Assembly: GCA_020061705.1 (NCBI GenBank)
Contig: JAGUXT010000058.1
Coordinates: 1 to 64,000, forward strand
DNA: 64,000 nt
Reading direction: 5' to 3'
Source: Halothiobacillus sp.
Lineage (GTDB): Bacteria > Pseudomonadota > Gammaproteobacteria > Halothiobacillales > Halothiobacillaceae
Position numbers and translations under genes: made by a program. The notes under the pieces were generated by a model. That model searched no databases, was not told the DNA's origin, and was given only the letters and a program-made list of their open reading frames with translations. Positions 49,859-60,901 of this stretch are shown one piece after another (within the stretch, counting starts at the first letter, position 1; the number at the start of each line of letters is the position of its first letter).

Positions 49859-52800
49859 GTGCCTTAGCCAAGCCCTTTGTCAGCGTGATTATGCCACTGT
49901 ACAACCACGCAGCCTTTGTTGTGGATGCAGTGCAGAGCGTATTAAGCCAAGAAGGTGTTGAGATCGAATTGATCGTGATCGACGATGCCTCTAGCGACAC
50001 GAGCTGGGAGCTCGTCAACACAATTCACGATGAGCGCGTGCGCTGCTTTCGGCATGAAAAGAACCTTGGCGCGCACACCAGTCTTAACGAAGGTCTAGCC
50101 ATAGCTCGCGGCGAATGGCTGGCAATCATCAACTCAGACGATTTGTTTGCGTCTGGGCGCCTGTTGCGTTGCGTCGCACACATGCAAACGCAAGGCCTGG
50201 ATCTTGTCGGCTCAGACATTTGCCTGATGGATGGCTCGGGTCACCTCATTACCGAACACTGGTGGGTTTCTGCATTTAACGACCTTAAACAGTGCTGGCA
50301 CACGTCCCACGACTGGGCAAGTACTCTGCTTTTTGGCAATGTTTTCATGACCACGTCGAATTTCGTCATGCGTCGCCAAGTCTTTGAACGGCTGGGTGAT
50401 TTTTCAGCCGATCGTTACGTGCATGATTACGACTACCTGCTCCGGGCACTCGCCTTAGGCGTGCGTATGGGCTGGATAGACGAACCTCTATTGCGCTACC
50501 GCCTGCATGAAAACAATACTATTAGTGCAAGCCCCTTAGCCGCCAATCGAGAATGTGCCGCGCTATTGCGCCGCATATTGCCCCGTATGCAAAAGTTGTT
50601 CGCCTCACCCCAGCACGGCTTACAGCGCATTGAGGCTCTAAGTGCTCAATGGGCACGCATGGATCGTTATGTCGATGAAATCTGGGCTGCCTTGCAACAT
50701 CAAGCATTGGTCAATAAAGAGAACGAACTCATCCCATTGATCCACGACCGTGATAGTTGGATTCAGGAGCGTGATCGACGGATTACAGATCTCAATCAGT
50801 GGATCAAAGAGCGGGACCAGTGGATTGCTGAACGAGACCAGTGGATTGCTGAGCGGGATCAGTTGATTGCTGAGCGGGATCAGTTGATTGCTGCGCGGGA
50901 TCAGCTGATTGCTGCGCGCGACCAGGAGATTGCTGAGAGGGAACAGAGGATAGCAGCAAGGGACCAAGTGATCCTCACTATGCAAAACCAGCAAGCTGAA
51001 CAAGAACAAAGAAACCAGCGACTGCTTCAGGCATTGACGCAAGCCCAAAGTCATATCCAAAAAATCGAGTACAGTAAAAGCTATCGCCTCGCCCGCCTTC
51101 TTGGTTGGCCAGTACGCAACTTGCGCACACTCTGGAAGAAAATGCTGGCATTTAACTACCGACAACGCTGGTTAACTCTTTTTAGTGCTCCCCCATTGCC
51201 CCAACACGCCATACTCATAAGGGCTGTAAGCCTTGACGAAATACAAAATCACCTGCAAAACCTCCCCGCCAACGTAAGGTGCATCTCATTTGATGTCTTC
51301 GACACCCTGCTCGCCCGGTGCATCGAACCACCCGACAGTCTGCAACGCCGAGTGTGCGCCGAAATTGCGGATAAACTTGGCCTGCCTCACACCCCGGAAA
51401 GTGTTTGGCAAGCTCGCCAATTCACCGAAAACGAACTACGCCAAGCCTGCCTAAATCAAGGTGGCGATTACGAATGCCACTTCGAACCACTTGTTGAAAT
51501 CTGGGTCGAGCGGCTTTTGGGTCAAGCGAATCCTGTATTGGTCGAATGGATACACCGATGCGAACGCCGTATTGAAAGCCTCGCACTGAGCGCCAAACCC
51601 GGCATCCACTCGCTACTGCAAAAGCTTCACGCACGAGGCCTGCGGGTCATCGCCGTCTCGGACATGTATCTTGGTGAAGAGCATGTGCGCGCCTTGTTGC
51701 ATGACTGCGGCCTCGGTGCGCTGATTGACCAACTCTATGTGTCCGCCGACTATGGCGTTGGCAAATACTCTGGACGCCTGCATCAGCACGTTTTAGATGC
51801 AGAGGGCCTACAGCCAGACCAAGTCATCCACATCGGAGATAACCTCGCGTCAGACATGCTGGCTCCGTTGCGCCTTGGAATTCAGGGCATATTCCTTGAT
51901 GAGCGTGAAGAACGTCTGCGCCGGCGCCATCAAAGTCTCTCCGCCGAAATGGCGCAACAATGCGACTCACAGCCCAGCGTTTGGCAGGGACGACATTTTT
52001 TTGAAATCGTCGCGCAGCATCAACGCTTAAATCTTGCGCCCCCCAGTGAAAACCTGGAGTTTTTTGAACATTACGGACGCGATATTCTTGGATCACTATT
52101 TTCGGGTTTTACACTCGGTCTCGTTGAGCACCTACGCACTTTCAAACCCGACAAAGTATTTTTCCTCGCCCGCGATGGCTACCTGTTTCAGCAGCTTTAC
52201 ACCCGCTGGGGCGAACTTATGGATGCCGATGAAGCTCCGCTGCCCAAAGCCTGCTACGCCTATGTATCTCGCCGCGTTGTCGCCAGCGCAGCGATTGCAC
52301 ACGGCATGACCCACGCACAAGCACTCGTAGGCCTGTACAACCCCAAACAACACGGCTTACTTTCCGTTCTCAAAACCTATGGATTACCGATTGAGGATTT
52401 CCGAGCACATGCGCAACGCCACGGCTTCCTTGAACTCGATACCCCGCTCCATGATTGGCATGACCCTCGCCTTTTTAACTTCCTTGCCGATGAACAAGTA
52501 CAAAGCCAAATCAAATCATTCGGCCACAAGGCACGCGCTGACCTTGAGACTTACCTGAGCCAACTTGGGTTTTTTGACTGCCAACGAGTGGCTCTGGTCG
52601 ATATTGGCTGGAGCGGTACGATCCAAAAATTTCTCAATGAGGCCTTTGCCCATCGTGACGACTTTCCCGAAGTGCGCGGATACTACTTTGCATTCGTCGG
52701 ACAGATGCACAGTGAATTTGCGCAAGGTGACAAGATCGAAGGGTTACTCTGTGATGTGCGCCACCAAAACGCCTGTGAGCTCACCCCCGGGGAGTTTGAG

Positions 52801-53307
52801 GAGCTGTTTGAGCAAGGCGCAAGAGCGCTTGAAGCCACAACCCTCGGCTACAGCCGTCGGGAAGATGGCTCTGTGGTTCCGATACTCAAAGCCGACGACG
52901 CGCCAGACCGCCAAGGTGAAATTGCCTGCAACCCGTATATCACCGCCATGCACAAGGGTGTCATCAACCATCTGGAGCACTTCTTCGCCGCACAGCAACT
53001 CACCGGGTACAGCTTCAGCCAGCTAAAGCCCTACCTGCAGGCAGTCCTTGAACGCGCCGTGGTTTACCCCACCCAAGAAGAAATGGCGCACATTAGTCAA
53101 TTGGTACATACCGAAGACTTTGGTCATGACCACACACTTGAAATTGGTAGCGACACGCTACGTTGGCAACACATTTTGCGACCACGGCAATTCCTGCACC
53201 AACTCCGTATTGCGCCTTGGCGCTATGTCATATTCGCCCGTTTGGGCACACGTATTCCTATTCATACGTGGCTCTATCGCGTCTTTTGGTTGAGAAAGAA
53301 AAAATGA
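49855..53307 (+). CDS. GT2 glycosyltransferase - heptad coiled coil - HAD-like/COG5610-like fusion protein
   Basis: VSVIMPLYNHAAFVVDAVQSVL; IAERDQ(W/L) heptads; CISFDVFDTLLARCIEPPD; IAVSDMYLGEEHVRALLHDCG; VFFLARDGYLFQQLY; LVDIGWSGTIQKFLNEAF. Confidence 0.85.
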   Translation: MSALAKPFVSVIMPLYNHAAFVVDAVQSVLSQEGVEIELIVIDDASSDTSWELVNTIHDERVRCFRHEKNLGAHTSLNEGLAIARGEWLAIINSDDLFASGRLLRCVAHMQTQGLDLVGSDICLMDGSGHLITEHWWVSAFNDLKQCWHTSHDWASTLLFGNVFMTTSNFVMRRQVFERLGDFSADRYVHDYDYLLRALALGVRMGWIDEPLLRYRLHENNTISASPLAANRECAALLRRILPRMQKLFASPQHGLQRIEALSAQWARMDRYVDEIWAALQHQALVNKENELIPLIHDRDSWIQERDRRITDLNQWIKERDQWIAERDQWIAERDQLIAERDQLIAARDQLIAARDQEIAEREQRIAARDQVILTMQNQQAEQEQRNQRLLQALTQAQSHIQKIEYSKSYRLARLLGWPVRNLRTLWKKMLAFNYRQRWLTLFSAPPLPQHAILIRAVSLDEIQNHLQNLPANVRCISFDVFDTLLARCIEPPDSLQRRVCAEIADKLGLPHTPESVWQARQFTENELRQACLNQGGDYECHFEPLVEIWVERLLGQANPVLVEWIHRCERRIESLALSAKPGIHSLLQKLHARGLRVIAVSDMYLGEEHVRALLHDCGLGALIDQLYVSADYGVGKYSGRLHQHVLDAEGLQPDQVIHIGDNLASDMLAPLRLGIQGIFLDEREERLRRRHQSLSAEMAQQCDSQPSVWQGRHFFEIVAQHQRLNLAPPSENLEFFEHYGRDILGSLFSGFTLGLVEHLRTFKPDKVFFLARDGYLFQQLYTRWGELMDADEAPLPKACYAYVSRRVVASAAIAHGMTHAQALVGLYNPKQHGLLSVLKTYGLPIEDFRAHAQRHGFLELDTPLHDWHDPRLFNFLADEQVQSQIKSFGHKARADLETYLSQLGFFDCQRVALVDIGWSGTIQKFLNEAFAHRDDFPEVRGYYFAFVGQMHSEFAQGDKIEGLLCDVRHQNACELTPGEFEELFEQGARALEATTLGYSRREDGSVVPILKADDAPDRQGEIACNPYITAMHKGVINHLEHFFAAQQLTGYSFSQLKPYLQAVLERAVVYPTQEEMAHISQLVHTEDFGHDHTLEIGSDTLRWQHILRPRQFLHQLRIAPWRYVIFARLGTRIPIHTWLYRVFWLRKKK
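50749..50976 (+). repeat. 21-bp tandem repeats encoding ~11 heptads, cleanest at 50809..50940
   Basis: Repeated 'gctgagcgggatcagttgatt'-type 21-mers in the supplied DNA; protein ...KERDQWI AERDQWI AERDQLI AERDQLI AARDQLI AARDQEI.... Confidence 0.88.
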
Positions 53308-53543
53308 AACGCAGCCGCCTGATCATGAGCGTTGGAAGCCTGTGGTGGATGGCACAAGCCTTCCGCTTTGCTCCGCGCAGAGGAGAGTGTTTCGGCCCTG
53401 GCCTAGGGCGATTATTGCGCTACGAACGCTTGCGCGCTTGGCACGCAATGTTTGATAGCGACCGCTGGCAATTGTGGAAACTGCGTTTACGGACAATGTT
53501 TGCCCGCCGCCGCAACTCTGTGAAGCCTAACAGGGCGATTTAA
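53304..53543 (+). CDS. Small hypothetical protein
   Basis: ATGA overlap with upstream CDS; MKRSRLIMSVGSLWWMAQAFRFAPRRGECFGPGLGRLLRYERLRAW...; basic, no recognised domain. Confidence 0.5.
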   Translation: MKRSRLIMSVGSLWWMAQAFRFAPRRGECFGPGLGRLLRYERLRAWHAMFDSDRWQLWKLRLRTMFARRRNSVKPNRAI

Positions 53544-55786
53544 AGCAGACCCAACCAGCGTCGATACCAAGGACGCAGCCGAGTAGAAGGCATAGTTTCG
53601 GTCACATCAGGCACTGGCGTCGTCGAACGCGACACGCGCAACACCTCCGGTGCTAAACCCGCCTGATAGCGTGACCACATCTGCTGATACGCGTCTTCCA
53701 AATCGTGCGTGAAGCTCTCGCTTTCAAACAGGGGGCAGCGCAACCGTTCACGCAGCAAATGCTCGCGCAAACGCGCCAATTCCTGCGGATCACCCGCCAG
53801 ACGCACTAGCTGTGCCTGGTACGTGGCAGGTGTGTCGGCGACCAACTCGCCCAACCCCACCGCACGCAACAGACTTGCCGCAACGCGCCCGGCAAAGGTA
53901 TCGCCCAGACACGTCACCACAGGCACCCCCACCCACAGGGCATCACTCGCTGTGGTGTGGGCGTTGTAGGGCAGGGTATCGAGAAAAAGATCGGCCAAAC
54001 TCAGGCGCGCCAAATGTTGCGCATGGGGCAGTTTTGGCGCGAAAACCAGACGCTTCGCATCCACACCCTGATCTTGCGCAAACTGCGTCAGGTTTTCGCG
54101 CACCGCATCACCCCCATCCAAAACCCACAACACGCTGCCCGGCACCTCGCGCAACACCTCACACCACAATGCAAAAAACGCCGGGGTCAACTTGTAACTG
54201 GTATTGAAGCAGCACAACACCACGCCCTGCTCCGGCAACCCCGCCATCGTGCGCGTCGGCACTTCAGCCACGGCACGCTGCCGATCATTGCACTGGTAGC
54301 TCCAGGGCATGTAAACCGGCTTCTCGCTATAGTCCGCCTGATGCGCTTCGGGTAAAACGACATCGTCGGCAATGATGTAATCCCAGTAGTCCCCGCCCAA
54401 CGTGCCCGGGTAGCCCAAATAATTCACCTGAATTGGCGCGGGGCGCAGCGCAATGATTTCGGGGCGTGCATGTTCGGTGTAGCCCTTCAGATCAACCAGA
54501 ATGTCGATGCCATCTGCGCGAATCTGGGTGTTGATCTGCGCAAGACTCTTGCCGCGCAAATTGTGAAATACATCAAACGCCTGCACCAAACGCTGACGCA
54601 TCGGCGAACCATCATCCTTGCCCAGTGAATAGGCAAAAATCTCGAAGCGACTGCGCTCATGCAGCTCAAAAACCTCGGCCATTAGCCACGCTGTAGGGTG
54701 GGCGTGAAAATCGGCGGAAAGGTAGCCGATACGCAGGCGCTCGCCTTGTGTCGGCTTAACGTGTTCGAGCGGGGAGGCGCTGGTTCCTGACTCGTACTTA
54801 AGCTGCGCCGCCCAGCGGTCTGCGCGCTGGCGTTGCAAGGCGCGATCAAAGCCCGGAACTGACAGGGTGATAAACAAATCGCCCAGCTCCTCCTCAACTT
54901 CATGCGCGGCTTGAATGGTTGTAGAAACTGACGCATCGAATGCCGTCCACTCACAAAGCTGGCGCTCCAGACGATGCACGCGCCGGGCAAAACGCAGGCG
55001 GTAGGACGGCTCAAGCTCAACGGCTCGGTGCAGAGCGCGCAAGGCTGCGGATGCATCCTGTTCAACCACCACTTCCGACAATGCCAGGTACACATCCGCA
55101 ACCTGCGGATGACTTTGGAGGCAATGCTGGATTTCCGCCTCAGCGCGCTCGGATTGTCCCAGTAAGCGGTAACTTTCCGCCAGATTCAAGCGTGCATCCA
55201 GCAAATCAGGCGCAAGCTCAAGCGCCCGCTGAAACTGCACCAGCGACGCTGGCAATTGATCGAGATGGCGCATGGCCATGCCTAACGTGGTGCGCGCTTG
55301 CGCCTCGATCGGCGGGTTTACACTCGGCAATGCAAGCAAATGCTCACAAGCCTGATAAGCCAGCGGCCAATCGTGTTGCGCCTGCGCTGCCTGCACCAAA
55401 CGAAACCATGCCTCTTCCAACTTTGGATTTAGCTCGGTAGCACGACGAAAAGAATCGAGGGCAGAAACAAGTTCGCCCATGCGCTGCTCGATCTGGCCGA
55501 TATGCAGCCACAGCATCGCGTTACCTGCGTCCAACTCCGCCGCGTAACGCATATCCTCCAGCGCCTCGGAAAAGCGCCCCAACTCACGCCGCGCCATGCC
55601 GCGCAGGTGATAGGCATCCGCCACATCATGCGCTGGCGCACCCGTGGTCGCCAAACGCACAATCAAGGCATCACTCAATGCAGCGGCATGCTGCATGTTA
55701 CCCGCCTGCAAAACAGCCATAACGTCAGCGATCGCCACAGCAGCGCTCCCCTGTTGCTCCATCATGTTTTCACCTTTATCAATCAA
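53540..55786 (-). CDS. TPR-containing SPINDLY/O-GlcNAc transferase-like glycosyltransferase (GT41-like)
   Basis: Multiple TPRs then RIGYLSADFHAHPTAWLMAEVFELHERSRFEIFAYSLG, DILVDLKGYTEHARPEIIALRPAPIQVNYLGYPGTLGGDYWDYIIADDVVLP, LFLDTLPYNAHTTASDALWVGVPVVTCLGDTFAGRVAASLL. Confidence 0.93.
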   Translation of the reverse strand: MIDKGENMMEQQGSAAVAIADVMAVLQAGNMQHAAALSDALIVRLATTGAPAHDVADAYHLRGMARRELGRFSEALEDMRYAAELDAGNAMLWLHIGQIEQRMGELVSALDSFRRATELNPKLEEAWFRLVQAAQAQHDWPLAYQACEHLLALPSVNPPIEAQARTTLGMAMRHLDQLPASLVQFQRALELAPDLLDARLNLAESYRLLGQSERAEAEIQHCLQSHPQVADVYLALSEVVVEQDASAALRALHRAVELEPSYRLRFARRVHRLERQLCEWTAFDASVSTTIQAAHEVEEELGDLFITLSVPGFDRALQRQRADRWAAQLKYESGTSASPLEHVKPTQGERLRIGYLSADFHAHPTAWLMAEVFELHERSRFEIFAYSLGKDDGSPMRQRLVQAFDVFHNLRGKSLAQINTQIRADGIDILVDLKGYTEHARPEIIALRPAPIQVNYLGYPGTLGGDYWDYIIADDVVLPEAHQADYSEKPVYMPWSYQCNDRQRAVAEVPTRTMAGLPEQGVVLCCFNTSYKLTPAFFALWCEVLREVPGSVLWVLDGGDAVRENLTQFAQDQGVDAKRLVFAPKLPHAQHLARLSLADLFLDTLPYNAHTTASDALWVGVPVVTCLGDTFAGRVAASLLRAVGLGELVADTPATYQAQLVRLAGDPQELARLREHLLRERLRCPLFESESFTHDLEDAYQQMWSRYQAGLAPEVLRVSRSTTPVPDVTETMPSTRLRPWYRRWLGLL

Positions 55787-55837
55787 GCCAGCAGGGTAAA
55801 CTACCCAACCCGCCGCTTCGTGTAAAATCGTGCACCT

Positions 55838-56776
55838 ATGTCACCTCACTCAATGCAAGCGCCCCAATCAGCCCACAGCATCGCCGCCGTGATTGTGGCG
55901 TATCGACCCGAGCTTGCCCTCTTGCGCCAGTTGATTACCGCTGTTCGCCCCCAGGTTGAGGCCTTGTGGCTCGTCAATAATGGCAACGTCAGTGACCTCG
56001 CTGAGCTTGATGCCGATGCACTCGGCGTGAACATCGTGCAATTTGAGGACAATCTCGGCATTGGCGCGGCCATTGCCTATGCCACGCAACGCGCCCAAAA
56101 CGAAGGCTACGACTTTCTTTTGACCCTTGATCAGGACAGTATCCCAGCCCCTGATATGGTGCAGCAATTACTCAGTGCCTACGAAGAATTAAATGTACAA
56201 GGCGCAAAGGTTGCGGGGGTTGGCCCCGAACAGATTGATCGCCGCTCCGGGCACTATGCCCCGTTTATGCAGCCCATTAGCGCATGGCCTCTGCCACGGC
56301 ATTCCATCTACCCCCCCGCCCATGGCGTTATCGAGGTCGATCATCTGATTACCTCGGGTCTGCTCGCACCCTTATCAAGCTACCAGGCTGTCGGCGCGCC
56401 ACGCGCCGACCTGTTCATTGATTATGTGGACATTGAGTGGTCTTTGCGTGCCCGCCGTTTGGGTTACAAGTTGTTTGCCGTGGGCGGCGCGCAGATGCAA
56501 CACTCGATTGGCGATAACTACCGGCAATTTATGGGCAAACAGGTACCCATTCACAGCCCCTTGCGGCATTACTATTTGATGCGCAATGGCATCTTCCTGC
56601 AAAAGCTGCCCACCATTTCCCTGGGGTGGAAAATGTCGGATGCCTTGCAACTGGTCAAAAAATTCATCTTTTTCGGTTTCTTCCTTCCCCAACATGCTAC
56701 GCGCTGGCGCATGATGCTACGCGGCATCCATGATGGACTGCGCGGCAAACTGGGCATCTATCAGGAGCGCCCGTGA
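55838..56776 (+). CDS. GT2 rhamnosyltransferase-like
   Basis: AAVIVAYRPELALLRQLITAVRPQVEALWLVNNG, FEDNLGIGAAIAYATQRAQNEGYDFLLTLDQDSIP, RADLFIDYVDIEWSLRARRLGYKLF. Confidence 0.88.
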   Translation: MSPHSMQAPQSAHSIAAVIVAYRPELALLRQLITAVRPQVEALWLVNNGNVSDLAELDADALGVNIVQFEDNLGIGAAIAYATQRAQNEGYDFLLTLDQDSIPAPDMVQQLLSAYEELNVQGAKVAGVGPEQIDRRSGHYAPFMQPISAWPLPRHSIYPPAHGVIEVDHLITSGLLAPLSSYQAVGAPRADLFIDYVDIEWSLRARRLGYKLFAVGGAQMQHSIGDNYRQFMGKQVPIHSPLRHYYLMRNGIFLQKLPTISLGWKMSDALQLVKKFIFFGFFLPQHATRWRMMLRGIHDGLRGKLGIYQERP

Positions 56777-57714
56777 GTCGCCCTGTCTTCGCGCTCTGCG
56801 TGCCCACGCTTAACGCCGGCACAGGTTGGAATGAGTGGCTGGCGGCCCTAAAAAGCCAAACACTGCAACCTGACTACACCTTGGTGATCGACTCATCGTC
56901 CACTGACGACACCCCCGCCCTTGCCCGCGCCGCCGGGTTGTCGGTCACAACTATCGCCCGCAGTGATTTTAATCACGGTGGCACGCGTCAATGGGCTGTT
57001 GAGCATCTTGGCGAATTTGAAACGATCGTCTTCCTCACCCAGGATGCCCTGCTCGCTCATCCACACGCCCTCAGCACATTGCTGGACGCGCTGCACCAAA
57101 GCCCGGACATCGGCGCAGTGTATGGCCGCCAACTACCGCACCACGGCGCAACCCCCATCGAAGCCCACGCCCGACTATTCAACTACCCCGCCCACAGCGC
57201 GCTGCGCAGCCTTTGTGACCGCGCTCAATTCGGCATTAAAACTGCCTTTTTCTCCAACAGCTTTGCTGCCTACCGCCGCGAGGCACTGAACGCCATAGGT
57301 GGCTTCCGGCGCAATCTGATCCTCGGCGAAGACACCGTGGCCGCAGGGCAAATGCTGCTTGCCGACTGGCGTATCGGCTATTGCGCCGAAGCGCAGGTGC
57401 GCCACTCACACCACTACAGCCTGCGCGCCGAAATGGCACGCTACTTCGACATCGGCGTGTTACACAGCCGCGAGGCATGGATGCTGGAACAGTTTGGTCA
57501 TGCCGAAGGTGAAGGTTTGCGCTTTATCCGCTCCGAAGTCGCCTATCTCGCGCGCCATGCGCCGTGGCTCATTCCCGAAGCCGGCCTGCGCACCTTACTT
57601 AAATACACCGGCTATCGTCTTGGCCGCAGCGAACAGCGACTTTCATTGGCATGGAAGCGTCGCCTAAGTATGCAGCCGGGCTATTGGCGCGACGATATGA
57701 CTCGTTCGGCTTAG
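56773..57714 (+). CDS. GT2 glycosyltransferase (rhamnosyltransferase-like)
   Basis: FALCVPTLNAGTGWNEWLAALKSQTLQPDYTLVIDSSSTDDT, FLTQDALLAHPHALSTLL; overlaps upstream rhamnosyltransferase by ATGA-type junction. Confidence 0.87.
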   Translation: MSRPVFALCVPTLNAGTGWNEWLAALKSQTLQPDYTLVIDSSSTDDTPALARAAGLSVTTIARSDFNHGGTRQWAVEHLGEFETIVFLTQDALLAHPHALSTLLDALHQSPDIGAVYGRQLPHHGATPIEAHARLFNYPAHSALRSLCDRAQFGIKTAFFSNSFAAYRREALNAIGGFRRNLILGEDTVAAGQMLLADWRIGYCAEAQVRHSHHYSLRAEMARYFDIGVLHSREAWMLEQFGHAEGEGLRFIRSEVAYLARHAPWLIPEAGLRTLLKYTGYRLGRSEQRLSLAWKRRLSMQPGYWRDDMTRSA

Positions 57715-57753
57715 AATGCCCCCTTTCCATACAGCAACCACGGAACTCAACTT

Positions 57754-59601
<1,848 letters not shown>

Positions 59602-59694
59602 CCCCCAACCTCAGTCTCTCTCCTTGTTCTGGCTTAAATGAGTTCGCAACGTTTAATTCGCATTCATGGCAACCAAGGCATTTATATAATGCCG

Positions 59695-60579
59695 CTAACG
59701 CCCTCGCGTCGGCAAAAGCACCAACACCAAAGCCAGCAGAATAAATACAATCCCAATCAATTCAAGCTGCCCGGGCCGCTCACCTAACTGAAGCCACGCG
59801 CTCAACACACCGACGGTAGGGATCATCAAGGAACCAAAACCGGCCGTTCTGGTGGGTAAATTGTGCAGGGCATAAATCCAAAGCAACCAGCCCAAGGCAC
59901 CCGCAGGCACAATGTTATAGAACAATACCCACCATAAATGTGGAGTGGCGTTCATGTGCCAAGGCTCAAACATTGCGGCAAATGACATGATGATCAGGCC
60001 GCCAAACAGCATTTGCCAGGCCGTGACATTGAGCAAATCCAGCCGATAGCGTTGTCCGAAGCGTTTCTGCCAAATTGATCCACCGGCCCAGGTGATGCCG
60101 GAAAGCAAGGCAAATAACGCTGAAGCCATCGCCAAATGCTCTCGCCACGGCGCGATCATCAAGAAAAGCCCCAGGCCAGCAACACCCAAAGCAACCCATT
60201 GCAACCGCGACAGCCGTTCATGCAGCACCACATGCGCCATCAAGGTGAGCCATAACGGCATGGTAAAAACAATGACGGCGGTTTCACCCGCAGCGCCGGT
60301 GCTGAGTGCCCACATCATAAAGCCGACAAACCCTGCCGTTTGCAGCAAACCTAACGGGATGACGTAGCTCAATGGAGGTGGCTTGATCGGACGACCAAGC
60401 ATTGGCAGCAGCAAAAGCAACAACAAGGCCGGAACGACGGTACGAATGGCGCCGAACCAAAGCGCGGTAATGTCGCCAAGTCCTCCTTTCATGACCACCC
60501 AGTTGTAGCCCCATAGCAGCGCCAGCAGCACCAACGCGGCAAAAGGCTTAACAAGTGTAGTTTCGGAGTTTGTCGGCAT
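59695..60579 (-). CDS. EamA/DMT superfamily transporter
   Basis: MPTNSETTLVKPFAALVLLALLWGYNWVVMKGGLGDITALWFGAIRTVVPALLLLLL...; ~10 TM. Start placed at 60579 (ORF to 60732). Confidence 0.85.
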   Translation of the reverse strand: MPTNSETTLVKPFAALVLLALLWGYNWVVMKGGLGDITALWFGAIRTVVPALLLLLLLPMLGRPIKPPPLSYVIPLGLLQTAGFVGFMMWALSTGAAGETAVIVFTMPLWLTLMAHVVLHERLSRLQWVALGVAGLGLFLMIAPWREHLAMASALFALLSGITWAGGSIWQKRFGQRYRLDLLNVTAWQMLFGGLIIMSFAAMFEPWHMNATPHLWWVLFYNIVPAGALGWLLWIYALHNLPTRTAGFGSLMIPTVGVLSAWLQLGERPGQLELIGIVFILLALVLVLLPTRGR

Positions 60580-60901
60580 TTTTTTGGCTGAGCAATGTGG
60601 ATGATTCAACACGGCATACGCATAACTATACGAGCACATGGTGAGATACGACGGGTGCGCGCTGTGCCTGCGCTTATCCACAGCGAATGAACCGGAGCAT
60701 ACCACCCACGCGGGCTTTGCGCCTGCAATCACAAACCACCAAATTGGACTTGGCTTGCGACGTCGCCAGCCTGACAGGATGCTGAAAAGCGTCTTCGGTG
60801 CAGTTTTACAGCTCGCCTGATTGACCTGATTGCCATAGCCTTTGCCACATCAAACACTTAGAATGCGCGTCCTCTAATTTCACAGCGACTGGTTAACCTC
60901 C

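Noticed and set aside
60640-60690. Another REP element (gcgcgctgtgcctgcgcttatccac)
   Set aside because: Only a degenerate half-match to family A with no clear palindrome; not listed as a feature.
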